64,000 nucleotides of DNA from Daphnia carinata (taxonomy: Eukaryota > Arthropoda > Branchiopoda > Diplostraca > Daphniidae): the NCBI RefSeq assembly GCF_022539665.2, contig NC_081336.1, positions 4,480,221 to 4,544,220 of the forward strand, read 5' to 3'. This document shows, in pieces, positions 11,997-25,961 of this stretch. Position 1 is the stretch's first letter. Each line of letters starts with the position of its first letter. The position numbers were made by a program, and so were the translations under genes. The notes under the pieces are model-generated. The model was not told where the DNA came from. It did no database searches and saw only the letters and a list, made by a program, of their open reading frames with translations.

Positions 11997-14900
11997 ATGA
12001 TGGACGTCTACTACGCCGTCTGTCGATTCTGGTGCTGTTGTCCGGGCAACGATGACCGCGAGCAGCCAGAATGGCGCCAACAGAAGAAGGATATCGAATA
12101 CGTTTTGCATCAACAGGACATCAACGCCTCGGCGCAATCCGGTGGCCAAAACCTATCCACGTCTCTTCATCCGAACAGTGTCGGAACGCCCACACACAGT
12201 GCCAAGTACGTCCGCCTCTATTTATAGCTCATAACGTGTTGTGTTCAGATAAGCAGCTTTGCAAATCATCGAGGTCGTTAAATACTTGTTATTATAAAGG
12301 AAACGTGAATTATGCACTTCATGGAGATATTGTAAGCAACGTGTGGCTGATAGCTACATAACTTAAATAATGTGCATGTACAACTTACGGCACGCATTTA
12401 AACTATTTATCATTCACAAGGCGCACCATCGCCTGTTGCGAAATAATCGTAATCAGCGGCAAAATGCAATTTAAGTGACCGCTGAGAGTATGCATAAATT
12501 AGCGTGTCTTGTTTATCACCGCGGATTATTTAAATAAGAAAAAAGTAATACGCGAGAAGGATTTCCTTGAAATATTTAGTTGTAACCTACTAATGTAAGT
12601 TCAGTTAAACAAAAATAGTAATAACTAAGGGCACGTCAAACAAAATCGAAATTGTTGCCTGCACCCGTATTTGGATATGTTTCAAATCCCTGCCGGTATC
12701 TCAAAATTAATTCGAAAAATACATCAAACATCAAAAGCTCTTTGCAAATTCATTAAAGTTCATTGCTAAGCATAAAGTTATTGTTTACTTACAAAATAGC
12801 CTTAGACCGCTTTGTACAACGAGTCCTAAACCAATTTACATTATCCGATGGCATGAAGGCTGGACTTTGCCGCCTATCTCGTGTAATGTCTTGCATAAAG
12901 CGAGCTTACTACGAAATGCGACGTGAGTTGATGAAAGGAAACGATACTAATCCGATCACTACGGTCTCGAAGCCCTTAGTATGCACTCCTTTGCAATAAT
13001 GCGTGTAGTGGTCGTAGAGTACAAACTGGCCAACACAATGTCCCAGGTACCTTTAACATCAGCAATTTTTGATCAAAGTTGCAACGAAATATATGCCCTA
13101 TTTTACGTTATTTTTTAATCGAATTTTGGAAAAAAAAAAGTAATCATTATAAACGTATCGGCGTCCAACAGATCTGCCGAAGGAGCGACAGCCGTTGGAG
13201 CTAGCGCCATTTCTAGTGGTGGAGGTCACGGCGAAGAAGAGAGTCACCTCCTGAAGGAAGTGCGCAGCAGCAGCCTCAAAACAGAAATGTACCGCCAAAT
13301 TTGGCAGAGACGCGTCCTCTGGTTTGGACAGACTTTACCTTCGTTCGAAAGTCGGAGTACCATCGAATTTTGGAGCGGATGGGCCAACCGGCCATCGAAT
13401 CAACAATCAGCTTCCGGCGGCAAATCAAATCATGCACCCACGACACCGCCCACCAGTTCTACAGCTAGACGCAAAAAATATCAGTAAGCCGCTACGAAAT
13501 CAATAACAATATATATATATACATATAGGTGATTACAGTTTCCCGCTGTTTTGATGTACCCCGGTACGAAAAAAGTTTGACGCCAGAAGTGTCAATCGAG
13601 AGCCTGCAGCCGGAATTGTATGCGCAGACGTCGGTCGAGTCGATGGAAGGCTCGTCGATGGACGCTGGGTTCGGCGGCTACGGCGACGTTGACCTCCATT
13701 TCGACGGACCTGCGGAGATGACGCCGTTGGGACAGATCCATTTTTCGCTCATTTACGACGATCATAAAAAAACGCTCCTAGTCAAAATAGTAGAAGCTTG
13801 TCACCTGCCACCACCCAAATACACTGCCTCCCTTTCGGCGAGCGACACTGGCCAACACGAGCCGAATCAACAGGGCCCGCAGCAACAGGACCCGCCATCG
13901 TCCCACACTGCCGTTCGCCACCGCAAAGATCCGCCTCATTCGAATCCGTAAGTTGTAACCAAAACAAATCCATCCATCAATCTCTTCAGTGTCTAAAAAT
14001 GTGGAACTTAACCCACTAATGCCGCGTAGGCGTTTGGTACCGTTGCTGCGGTGGGTCGATAAATTAATGTCAGACGCTCAGCTGTTGGGTGCCTGAACAT
14101 TGGCATCGATCTTGACTTTGCGCTTTGATTCATTCGACTTCAATAACGAGCATCGTTGCTCAGCTCATGGCTCTATAGTCTAATTACATAGAGGACGCTC
14201 TATTGATCAGACGATAAGCAAAACCCCTACAAATGTAACGGGTGCTGTGTATGCGGTGTAGTTTCTGTTTACACGGATAGAATAATCACGTTGTAATCAT
14301 CAAGCAAGTTGGTGCACAGTAACAGCTAGAGCATATAGACATGGAGGCATTAGCGAGAATTTCGCTTCTGTTGAGCCGGCTGCCTTTACGTGCCACCTTA
14401 TTTTTTGTTTTGTGTTAAATAATAGGCTGAACACTGGTTCAACCAGGTTTACCGTCTACCACGTAAACCGAGAAACCCGTCCAAAAATATTTATAGAATT
14501 ATAACCATTTACAGGTATCCTAAGATAAATATTATAGTCATTAGACAACAGTTGGTACACACGTTGCTATTCTATGTCAATATTTGGCGATGGAGCTTAT
14601 CGTGGCTGGAAAAGTGACAAATGAAGGCAGGACTTTAAAGGCTTGATGAGACCCCAACAGCAGTGCGTGAAAAATTGGCAAGAAACGATCACTTTGACGA
14701 AGTTAGCGGTAAAGCTTATCATACGCATGGCCATATACGGTGACGGTATACGTATAACATGTACACGCAAAAGGACAAAGAGCGTCGCCGGCTTATGCAC
14801 CTATTTTTAGCCGATGATATAAGTGTACATTATAGATGTGCATCGCCAGATATACGCGTCTGTTGCTTACGTAAGACGACAGTTGAGTATACACGGCATC

Positions 14901-17900
14901 GCGACAGCCGATTTTCTAAACTAATCGCATCACGACAATTTACGGCGCACTCTATTAGACTTTGATAGGAATTTTTTTTTTTCGGCGAACGAGAATGTGC
15001 TTATATCAGGGCCTGTAGCGTTGCTGCGAAACTAAGCACTTGGGTTGCTGCCTGCTGCGTCCGAATTGCCGACTTGAAAACTTTGAAATGTTCCGACGAT
15101 GAAAAGGACTATAAACTCGCTCTCTCAATGCCGTGTTAGTAGGGCTCGACGATCTTGTATCCTAGACCGCTTATATTATCACACCCAAAGCCCCAAACTG
15201 TTAAAAATTAAATCTTCCGAGATCTAGTTGCGTCTTGATGCTTTAACTTTCTAGAAACGTATAGAGAGGCTTTGGTATATCTTATTGGCGAAGAAGCGTC
15301 ACGGTGAAATAGGTAGATCATTCGGCCGTATAATTCGCTGTAAAAACATCGTTTAAATGCTATTCAATTTTGCGGCCGAGCAAATGCTCTTTCAATCAAG
15401 TTATTTGGCACGAGAATAAACGGTCATTCACAAACCGCCTGAGACGTTTCTAGAATGACGAATTTCGTCCGACTGACCTGTTCCAGTCGATAGGAATGTC
15501 GTGCTTATTCAAACGGCGCTGCGTACGTTACTCGTGGATTCCGCCTTCAGCTCTTTTCATTATTTTTCTCCCTTTCCAGTTCTGTTTGCGCAAACATTGG
15601 ATATGCCTTTTGCTATTCAATTTCCTCCTTATTGTGCTTAATTTTTTATTTTGGGATAGTATACGCCGAACAAGACGTACAAATATGAACTCTACTCAAT
15701 TGACGATCTATTGCAAAGGATTCATCCGTGACGTTAATCACTTACAGCCGTAGTTTTTTTTTATGGAACCCTCTGAACCGAAAACGACCCTGACCGCTTA
15801 GTTCTCATAACAGCCACCAGCATCTTCTACTAAATAATATCGTGCTTCGTTTGACCTAAATTGTTGTTTGCAGAAAGAAACGTGTAGTAATATAGCATTT
15901 TGGTGAATCATTCGCGCTGTGAAACCATACCGAAAAATGATTTTATCCCAACAAAATTTTTTGTTGCTCTCCTAAATAATGGCACCGTCTAAGGAGCTCA
16001 GCTTGTTCCTTTATTCTCTATTTTGCCTTTTTTTTCTCCCAGTTATTTTCGACCGGTCGATAGTTGCAAGCTCAGCAGACTCCTCTCGCCAAAGAGTAGG
16101 TGTGCGTCTGCGAACAGTGAACTGCATACTTTATTCCACCATTTCGTTAAAAAAAAATATGTTAATTTTTTTACAATCCTTATGCGCGACTCTATTGGGT
16201 TGACCTTAAACAAAAAACTCCATCTTCAACAAGTGGCTGGTTTTTTATGTAAGCTTTAACTTATTGTAGAACTGTGCGCATACCGCAGCATGTCTTGGTC
16301 GTTTCCTAATGAATTCGGTTATCCCAGTTTGATTGTGATTCCTCCCTCGTACTTTCCGTTACTATTGTTACTAGGCTACTTCTTGTTATTAGCATATTCT
16401 AACTTTTGCTTAGTTTTCCTGGTTACGAGCCAGCCTCCTTTATTTTGCAGCATTTTCATCTCCTTGGTTTCTTAATATGCTTATACTCAGTTACACATCC
16501 ATGCGGCATTTGGCGGTCAGAATTTGCGACTTCGGGAAACCCGGAAAAGGAGCAGAAACTTGTTCCAAATAGAAAAAAACGTAAACAGTTTGACCAGGCT
16601 CATATTTATGCTCAATGGCGTAGCCATTTGTTGATGTTCGATCGTAAGAGCCTTGTTTTTTAAACTGTTGATATCGATGTGTTCCAAGTCGACCGTATTG
16701 CACATAGCGAATCAGAGGCAGTAACCTTCTACGTAACCTATTTAAATAAATTGGATGCAATGCCACTATAAATAATGTAAATACATTGCACAAGGCTAAA
16801 ATTTTTAATCGGTATTATTTTTTTTTCTTTTTAAATAGATACGTGCGGGTGTATTTGTTACCGGATCAACGAGATTGCCGGCAGACGCCGGTGCAACGCA
16901 AGACGCAAAATCCGGTCTTCAATCAAGGTTTCACTTACGAGCTAGCCCACCGGGAGGTGCTCAAGCGAACGCTGATGCTCAAAGTTCAGGATCTGAATCG
17001 ATCGACCCACCGGCACCACGTCATCGGCCAAGTCCTCCTACCCCTCTCCGACCTCAATCTCATCAAGGGAGTCCACATCTGGAAAAGGATCCGCCCAACA
17101 GATCACGTGAGCTCTTATCAACACCATTAAGGTTGTATTTAAAAAAAAAATAGAGTAGTAAGGGCCTCAGTACTAAAAAGTAATTTGTCCTTAATAATTG
17201 ATTAAACACTGCAGCCAGATTATCGTTCTGTGCTCTCGCTAAAATGGGACGACGGGACGATGGGACCCCTCTAATCCCCGAATTGTTTTGCGCTATTTTG
17301 ACGCCGCCCATCGAATAATCCCGATACATTTTTTTTTGCGAGTATACGTACCATGACCGTTATATATGGCCACCATTACGTAACCCCCATATTATTACGA
17401 TAACACACTCATCTACAGTTATATGTGGCGCTGCTTTGTAGACTGAGAGAAGGCTGCCACCACATACAAATTCACGTTCGCCAGTATAAACGGAATTGAG
17501 GTTTCCCCCTTTGGTTTTAAACAATTTCATACACAAAGAAGGCTTTCCCCGTTACATGGTGTCTGGAATATATGGGCTATACAGTACTATCTATTGGTAC
17601 CGTTTGTTTTGTTGAATATTTACGTGTCGTCCGTGTAGCAGCGTTGACGATCAACGGAACAAAAATGGCTACTGGTAATAGGCCTATACAGCTATATGGG
17701 TGATGTTTTTTTTTCTTGCTACGCGTGTATGCATTTTTGCATGCGCGGTGTTGAATGACACCGTAAAAAGATGGAGCTAGTATCTTTGAAAAATAAGGAC
17801 CCGATTTAAAGATGTTGCAATTGATTCGATTTATGAGACACGTCACGAAATTCAACCCAGCTAGGATTATGCCAATTATAGTGAACGAGGTACTCAATAA

Positions 17901-20502
17901 ACTCTGGCAATTTACGTTTGTAAAGAATATGCTAAGGTTGAAGAATTTAGATATTCGTGTGCAGTGGTCATATGGCCGGGTTCGCTCAACTCGAACGGCC
18001 ATTGTTCAACTTTCTGAAGGCTCATCAAGTTGTCTAATTTATTACCAGTTATTTCCCAGACATTTTATAACAGGAGGGAAAGTGGGTTGAAGCTATTTGA
18101 CCCTATTCTTGTTTGTAATTTCTGCTCCGTTTCGTATTCATCGCACAGCGTGCCGATTGTTGGCTATTGTTATTTATACGCATACGTGGGCGCCGTGAAT
18201 ATAGATCAGTAGAGTAAACTGTTCGTCTGTCTGTTCATGTAGGACTCGCATACGCCCGAATTAGGTGAAATACTTGTCTCACTGACGTACCTCCCATCTG
18301 CCCGTAGACTGAACTTGGACTTGTTACGAGGAAAACAACTACTTCAAACCAATATCGGAGGCTCTGGTGAGTTAACTTCTACTTGCATTGTACGAAATAT
18401 CCCGAAGGTGATAAACACTTTCATTAAACTGGTATCGTCATAAGCTTAGTCTTTACAATCATTGGTCAGCCCTTCAACTCCTAAAACTTATGATGCTATT
18501 CTTTCCATTAGGATTGTATATTTATCATCATGTAAGTGCTGCACGTTGGCCGAAAGAGCAGTTCTAAAAAGTTATACCGCAAGCCTCGAATGAATTTTCA
18601 AGAGCAACGCCCATCAAACCGTTTAGGAACGGCCTCGGTTTATTGGCCCTTTAAACATTACACTACATTTATTTTTATTTTATTTTCTGTAGTCGGGTGC
18701 ATCAGCTTTTTTGTTGTGAAACAGAATTGGATTCGAAGTTTTTATTCACTGCTTAATCGTTCATAGCGGGCGAGATGGTGTTGCATCGCTTTCTGAGAAT
18801 TCCCGGCTTCCTTAGTAGTTTATATTTTGCTTCGCAGATGTCCGATTTTGCGTAAGCCGGTGAAGAGAGGTGCTCGTACACAAATAAGAGCCTCGATTTT
18901 ATTTCGTTATTCCCGTTCTACTGGGGACAGAGGCAGGATGGCAAATCTTATCAAAACCGTTCAAGCTTGTTCTACAAAATTCATTTCTTCAGATTGTCCT
19001 CATTCAATTTTGCAACGTGGGGTCTTTATAAATTATGTTTTATAGTACTACTACTTAAATGCTGTTGGATTAAAACGGGCAAAGGGAGCTCTGAGCCGCT
19101 CACTTGAGGATTGCTCCATGTTGTTTAGAAACGGGCTTAGTCTCTGATCAATACCACAACTCGGACACAGGCTTAGACTTAGCGATGGAGTGTCTGAGTT
19201 TTTTGTTAAGCTACGACGGCTGCTCTTTCCCACTGCCAGCCATTATTGAATTGAGATATTTTGTATTCACATTTCTTTAACTGAAATTCCCTTTGCCTCT
19301 TACCTTTCGTTCAGCAACATTTTTCAGAGCATTCACGAAATTCGGTTTGCAAATGATTAGGCGCATAGTATCACGTTTAGTATTATTTTAGATAAAACGC
19401 ATTAACGTTGGGAAAAGATAAGATTGGGGTATAAAGACGTTTTGTAGTCGATAGCATTCTTATAACTATGGAATATGTTTAATGATGAATGTTTGCATCT
19501 TCACATGTGAGTGTACTTGAAATTGCGGTATCGATGATGCCAAATTAATTGTAACATCGCTCAATCAAGAATTATCTTTGAAAATGTTTTTCAGTTCCCT
19601 ACGTCAGGGTGTCGTTGGTGATTGCAGGTAAACATATAAAGACAAAAAAATCGTCTCGCAAGAGGAACACAATCGATCCGGTCTGGGGCGAAACAATAAG
19701 GTATGAGAAAAATATTTATTACACACGATATAACTTTGAAATGAATTTTCGCTTGCCCTTGCAAATGAGTTAAACACTAGAGCAATAATATGTGAATGGC
19801 AGAAATTTGCAATAGTCTTAAATATCTGCAATATCGTCATAATGGTGGAAGAGTTGTAATTTCCATGGGTTTCAATAAGGACTGATTGAAGGTAATGCTG
19901 AATGAAACCATTTTTAACGTTTATGCCTCTTCTTTTGAAAAAGCTTCAATGTGGCGGCGGTCGAGCTACCGGAATCGAGCCTGGTCGTCAGCGTTTGGGA
20001 TTTCAATGGTGGCATCGTCAAGGATGATTTTATCGGCCGGATCGTCTTGTCGGCCAAAGAGCCATCAGGTACCCTATTGATACACTTTGACTGAAGACTA
20101 AAAACAGCTGTCTCAATCTTTTTCTTTTGATTTTTCCTTTTCTGAATCCATGTCGAAAACTTTCGCTGCGCCTATCAATTCTCCTAAATTTGCCTCCTTT
20201 CAACTGTTTGGCACTCCTTTGGTGAACGTCGAAAAATAAATGGAAAATCAATGCAGGTGAGGAGGAGATGAGCCACTGGAATTGCATCTTGAACGATGAT
20301 CGAAGTTCGACTGCCTATTGGCATACACTTCGTTCAAGAGAAGAATGCGACCAGGTTCGTATCGTTCAATACTCTTTCCAAAACGATTGCCTTTTTAAAT
20401 TTTGTGTCTTTAAATCCACCATTGGACACTTTAATTGTTCTTATTTGGTTCACATTCTTGTGTAATTTCCAGATTTCTGCGGCTTCAGTGGCTATCTGTT
20501 GA
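11997..20502 (+). CDS. SYT17: Synaptotagmin-17 (B/K)-like protein
   Basis: Nine exons: 11997-12205, 13172-13483, 13576-13947, 16839-17106, 18243-18366, 19595-19700, 19944-20068, 20257-20354, 20473-20502, giving 547 residues. The N-terminus has a cysteine cluster (CRFWCCCPG), as in vertebrate SYT17. C2A starts at GQIHFSLIYDD and continues at HSNPYVRVYLLPDQ; C2B starts at GEILVSLTYLPS. The tail WHTLRSREECD...SAASV matches the SYT17 tail (SLRSRAECDRVSPASL) as I recall it. Loops that bind calcium in other synaptotagmins lack most aspartates (C2A loop 1 VEACHLPPP, C2B loop 1 LRGKQLLQTN), so calcium-independent membrane or protein binding is likely. The exon 2-3 junction is the weak point: an alternative acceptor at 13538 breaks the frame, while the one used (before 13576) keeps it but has a poor pyrimidine tract. 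Introns are unusually long here (up to 2.9 kb). Confidence 0.85.
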
Positions 20503-21386
20503 ATTCAGATGCAAAAAGGAAAGTAATAATAGTTTGGAGGAATTTCTGAACAAAACAAAACAAAGAGATTCCTTGCAAGCGGACGTCATTGCTGTAATCA
20601 CGCTTCTCGCCGTAAATAGCAGTGGACGGCAGCAATGCGTCACTATCGCAACGTTCAATCTCTTTCTTGACCACGCGAACTTGAGTTCTTCCCTTGCTTC
20701 CTCTATATACCAGCACAAAATACGCTCCACATATATTTTGACGATTTTGCATGCGGTATGTAGTACGTACATCCAATAAGTGGTTCAAGAGTACCAATTT
20801 CGCGTATGTATTACCCGTAGACAAATATCCTCTGTCTGGTCACATCGTCACACCACAGTCATTTTTTGTATCATAACACATAAAAATGTAGATTATACGC
20901 GTTATATTCATATATGTATACATATCTCTATGTACGGCTAAAAAAAAATTATACAGAACTCTTACTTTAATGCACCGGGCTATTTTCTAAAACTATAATT
21001 ATTATTATAATAATACGTTTTCGGTTCGCGACGAAGCAATCATTGTATTACGTAAACGTTATTAATGCGGACAAGGCAAATTCAAAGGAACAAAAATGAA
21101 ATTCAATGGAAAATGAAATGGAGTGGAAAAATCATGTTATTGAATTGCAAAATCAACTTCAAAATGCATGAAGCAGAACAAAAAAGAAATAAAGGTCGTA
21201 TGATGAATAAAAAGGCAAATTGTGTACCTGATGGCACTGGCACTATATGTTTCAAGCAGATCATTAATAACAATACACAAACCGATGACGACAAACTGGA
21301 TACCACCCTCAGTCGCTACACATGATCCGTCAAATCGTTGAAAAACGAAGGAATACAAGGAACATCGGAAAAGGAACGCCTGTAAA
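20503..21386. other. Intergenic stretch between converging synaptotagmin-17-like and clarin genes
   Basis: AT-rich sequence with short overlapping open frames on both strands and no family likeness. No feature is supported. Confidence 0.6.
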
Positions 21387-24053
21387 CTAGTAGAGTAGTA
21401 CGGCACTGTTCGTTTTCTCCGTTGGCAATGGTTTGACATATTTCCTGCGCTCATCCGCACTGACCAGAACCAGCAGGACGATATTGGCCACGTGACTTAA
21501 AGCCGACCCGATAACGAACCTAAACGACAGACAAATGTAAATGTTTAACAAGGGACAGTGTACTAAACAAAATGGCCAAGATACTTGGTATCATGTAACC
21601 AACTGCTGGACATTTCACAGAATGGCAAGCTTACCAGAACGAATAACCGAGATAAGCTCTCCCATCGGAAGTCCAGTGATTGTCTCGATCTTCTTGTACT
21701 AGAACGTTAGAGCTGAGACGGAGGTAAAACTGGGTTATCCAGGCAATCATTGCAGTCAATGAGAAAACAACTAAAAAGGAAAAAAAAACAAAATCGGCAT
21801 TCATTGATTATACCTGATCGAAAAGCGCTTTAGAATCGTGTAGCTGAGTTGGTTGTTTACAAGGTAGGTACGAAAGTACTTACTGGAAAGGCTGTTCCAA
21901 ATGAAGAGCCCGATCCGGCCGGCTATGGTTTCAACCGGTGTCAACGTCGTGTTTACGATAGCCATCAAAGCTCCAATAATAGCGAAAATAATCGCAACGC
22001 AGACGCACGTGACAGTTGTGATCCAAAGACCAAAATTAAGAAACTCGCCATTCAATTGTTCTGTGACTATTTGAAAAGCAAGAACAATACTGAGAACCCC
22101 TGTTTTGACCAAACTATTAGCATCGCTTTCACGTAATTTAGAACGCGACCGGCAAGTGAAAGCAGGAAGGAAGACTTTATTGAACGACTTGTCAAATTTC
22201 AATAAGCTTACTGTCATTCTGGGTAATTGGTTTGTTCTACCACGAGTTTAATTAATTCTAGGCAGGCATACAAATGCGACCGTTTCACTTTCTCTTCTAT
22301 CTCGCTTTTCGTGAAAAGTTGCACTACTGGCTGTTTTAATTTGAAACGCAATAATCGACGGTGTACACAACAACTTTCGAATGGTGTAGTCTTTGCGCAC
22401 TTTCCGGCAAACCTGTTACATTGCTGGAACTAATATTACATTAAGAGAAAACATGTTGCCTCTTATCTTTCGACGGTTGACGTTTGTCACAGCAAACAGT
22501 CGACAGGTGACGTGTTGGCTTTCAGATAAAGCAATTACTGGGACTCGAATATCATTAATACGTGTTGAGGGATCGTGATGCCGATCGATTAAAGAAAGCT
22601 TAGACGGTAGGTTCCAGTTGATTAATTTTGCCAGCAAAAACTTGGCGTGTAGAACTTTGGGGATTTCCGATGATTTAATTGCTAAGCTAGACGGCCTCAT
22701 TCGATAACAGTTTGATGCTTCTAAGGCGACGAATACAAAAAGAGTCTTGTAACAAAGGCTTTTGTCGATTCGAGATACAATTGGAAATATCAGAGCAACT
22801 CGAAATGTCACGAGTTTAGATTTTGCAATAAGAAAACAAACAAAACCAACGATCAGTGCCAAAGGGTAAAACAAATTAGTATTCTACCTCAAACGTTACC
22901 CATTTTTTTTTTTTCGAAAGGCATTTCCTTGCTTATCTGCCCTGACCGTGTTGAGGAATAAGCCTGAGTAGGATGAACTCTCCACCATATTTCATCTACC
23001 AAGCCTCCTTCTCGCCTCATTCTCTTCTTCTATTCCACAAGATGTACCGTTAGGTAGTAGCACATCCCGTGGAGAACCGAGGGCCTCTTGTTTTACCAGG
23101 CGTGCATACGCATAAAATATTCACATTATTCAACAAAAAGAAGGTTATTTTTTTCAAAAGGAAAATATAAAAAATAGTTGGGTTTCTGGGGGCTATGTAT
23201 AAGTTTAACCAAAACAACTTTGACTTGGACGCCGAAAAGCTGGTTGGGTCGACAAGCCCCCCTTCCCTCCGTCCCCTCTCCCCCCCCCCCCATGTAAAAA
23301 AAAGGGGAAGACTTACACTGTAAAAATTTTAAATGGAAATGGAGGGAAAAAAATGAAAAACATTGTTGAAACGGAAATCGTGTGATTGGTGAAAATTGCC
23401 AAGTAACACACATACAAGGTCACTGTGGTTTTCTCCCGACGCTCGCAGTTGTTACGCTGCGATAATGTTTCGTTCAGACGACAATTATGTTTAACTGCAT
23501 AGACCTGTAAAGTCCTCTTCAATGCTAGTTATCATCGTTTTCCTTACTTTCAAGGTCTTTTTCGGTCATCGAATAGCAACAAACACACAGTTGGTGGTAC
23601 AAATAAGTAAACGGCTTGGGGAAATGTAAATTTTTTACTCGGTGCAGAGCTCGGAGCTATGTCGCCTAGCTAGTGGCGGTATCCTCGTACAAATTATTTA
23701 CGTCTTTAGCTTAGTAATTGATGCTCCCAGATGTTCAGCACTTAACACCAAAAACAATGCGGTTGACCAGCGTTCCAAATAGAGCATTGAAAATGAGATA
23801 AGATATTAGGCCGAATGGCTAATGTTGTGGTACCTGACACGGGATACGTTCTCCAACCGTAGCCCACGTTGAGTTCTCTCTTGCCTTTGAAGAGACCGAA
23901 AAACACATGGCCATCTGATTCAAATGGGTTAGTCAAGCGCTTGACGTCGGCATAAACCCATGAATCGGTACTGACAGAAGCGGCGAGAAAAGCTACCGAC
24001 AAGGAACAACCGAGAAACGTAGCGAAGATCAAACCACGTTTGTACAAGTTCAT
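21387..24053 (-). CDS. Clarin-family four-transmembrane protein
   Basis: Four minus-strand exons: 24053-23834, 22066-21884, 21770-21635, 21519-21387; phases close to 223 residues, against 232 in human clarin-1. The start at 24053 (MNLYKRGLIF) is the only ATG before the first hydrophobic segment. Hydrophobic segments sit near residues 7-27, 90-110, 135-155 and 182-202. Between the first two is the clarin-like GHVFFGLFKGKRELNVGYG, comparable to QYGLFHGEG of vertebrate clarins. Known role: clarins are small tetraspan plasma-membrane proteins. Vertebrate clarin-1 loss causes Usher syndrome type 3. Intron 1 is long (about 1.8 kb) and gene-free. A claudin/PMP22-type relative is the alternative, but the GLFxGK and GYG pattern favours clarin. 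Confidence 0.8.
23280..23291. repeat. C12 homopolymer in clarin intron 1
   Basis: Twelve consecutive C bases on the plus strand. Comparable C or G runs occur at 7077-7087, 38707-38718 and 48573-48588. Confidence 0.9.
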
Positions 24054-25055
24054 GGTCTCTGGATCGGCAGCCGTTGCGACCAGCAACACTGTCCCACTTG
24101 GCAAACTTGATGGCTCTTCTTCTTACCAAAAAGCAGGTTTACGTCGTTCATCAGCAGATACACGTCTAATCATCAGTTGTTTATTATTGTCCGGAAATAG
24201 TTGGGCACGCCGATCATACTTGTCTTTCACTGCGCCATACCATGAAACTGAATTTCTTCTTCGGGTGTACAACGCACACAATTTTCTGTTGAAATACGCT
24301 AATGAAGAACGAAATGTATCAAAGAGCAAAGCGGAGGTTGGCCGCTTCTTTTGTTTGCCTTGTTTTAGGAAATACACAAAGATGCTGCTACTCCAGTGCA
24401 GGTGAAAATGACAACTGAGTTTCCGCTCTCTAGCCCTGGATTTTCGCTACCGGCTGGAGCTCGTCACAAGTACAACGCCTCAGGGTAAAAACATACCTGT
24501 GGGGGAGAGATATTATGGGGTCCAAGATCCCTCCTCCTGCATTTGTCTACCCTTTGAAGTTTTGTTATTACTATTCTCGAACCATCTAGTAAAAATATTT
24601 TGCCGTTCCCCGCACAGCCTGACGCCCATGAGAGTATTTCTGTAGTTATTAAATTTACATGCTTAAAATGTTACGTTGTTTTTAATGTTGTTCGGTTAAA
24701 CGAGTTTGATACCCTAAAACAAAATGCTGAAGAGAAAAGTTTTGGACTTGATCCGAGGGGAAATTAAGGCGAAAAACATTCAACTCCCAATGGCTACAGC
24801 AGTGCCGCCTGATGAGTGACAACTAAACTGATAAACAAAAACATTTAAGCAGATAACTTTTCTTTTGACACAATCGCAGTAATCTCTAAGGAAATGGGGC
24901 AAATGGTTCAAGAGAAAACATGCAAGTTTGTCTCAGATGAAACTGTACGATGATACTCGCTTAGAAACCGGCCAAACTGGTTTTTTCTCATTTTGTTTTA
25001 AATTGTCAAAGTAAAGTATCATTACAGGCTGAATAGGTGGTTTTCTTAACTGAAA
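24054..25055. other. Divergent promoter region between clarin and phosphomevalonate kinase
   Basis: One kilobase separating two divergent start codons. It presumably holds both promoters and 5' UTRs. No open frame in it shows family likeness. Confidence 0.5.
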
Positions 25056-25816
25056 ATGGCAAGTAATCCAAAAAGAATTATCTGTCTTAGTGGGAAACGT
25101 AAGAGCGGCAAAGATTATATCGCTGAACATCTGCATGGTAGGTGTTACTTTGAAAACAAAGCACTGTAGCTGTTCCTATACCATTTAAACAAATTTCTAG
25201 CTGCTCTAGCTAAGAGTGTCATCATCCGAATATCAGCTCCAATAAAAGAGCATTGGTCAAAATTGAAAGGATTAGATATGGATCAGCTGATGAGCGACAG
25301 TGCTTATAAAGAAAAATATAGGATTGAAATGATATCTTGGGGGGAAGAAAAACGTGCTCAAGACCCCAGCTTTTTCTGCAGATCTGCAATCCAAATGTTT
25401 AATGGTTTGAAACTTAACATGACTTACTGTACAGGACATTATCTAATTCCAAATTTCATCATCAGGTAATGACTTCCCTATTTGGATAGTATCAGACCTA
25501 AGGAGGGAAACAGATCTCACATTTTTCCGCAATCAATACTCTGAGCATGTTACCTGTGTTCGAATATCTGCATCAACTGAAGCAAGAGTAAAAAGAGGCT
25601 TTGTTTATTCAGGTAAATCACAAATTAACTTCCAAATAATGTTTATAATTTTAATGGATTTGGGAATGGGATATAGCTGTTGTAGATGATAGTGAATCTG
25701 AAAATGGACTAGACCACATTCAGGACTGGGATCTCTACATAGAGAATGACGGAGATCCTTTGCTGTTGAAACTTCAGCTTGAACGTTTGATCAAAATTTG
25801 TGAAGGATTGTGTTAA
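25056..25816 (+). CDS. PMVK: Phosphomevalonate kinase (animal type)
   Basis: Four exons: 25056-25137, 25201-25404, 25466-25612, 25677-25816, giving 190 residues (human PMVK 192). The P-loop-like LSGKRKSGKD is at residues 10-19. The family blocks YKEKYRIEMISWGEEKR, DPSFFCRSA, IWIVSDLRRETDL, VVDDSESENGLD and YIENDGD line up in order. Reaction: ATP-dependent conversion of 5-phosphomevalonate to 5-diphosphomevalonate in the mevalonate pathway, supplying isoprenoids such as dolichol, ubiquinone and, in crustaceans, methyl farnesoate. This nucleoside-kinase-like enzyme is unrelated to the GHMP-type enzyme of fungi. Introns are 60-65 bases. The gene converges with the MFSD6-like gene, with stops 175 bases apart. 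Confidence 0.95.
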
Positions 25817-25891
25817 GTTTAACCTATGCATTTTCTATCTTTGTTTAAACTGCCTACATGTAGTGAGCGCAGCCTGTATGCGTTAACACAC

Positions 25892-25897
25892 TTTATT
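25892..25897 (-). terminator. poly(A) signal of the MFSD6-like gene
   Basis: TTTATT on the plus strand (AATAAA on the minus strand) lies 95 bases downstream of the MFSD6-like stop, between the PMVK stop and the PMVK poly(A) signal. Confidence 0.6.
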
Positions 25898-25961
25898 TTC
25901 AAGTTAATTACCCCGTTGGCCATACCCAGGTACGCAAAACCTTTTTTCGTGATAAACTGGG

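Noticed and set aside
13948-16838. Several 60-100 codon frames inside the long third intron of the synaptotagmin-17-like gene
   Set aside because: Frames on both strands overlap and are rich in F, L and R, as expected of AT-rich intron DNA. The flanking exons join cleanly without them.
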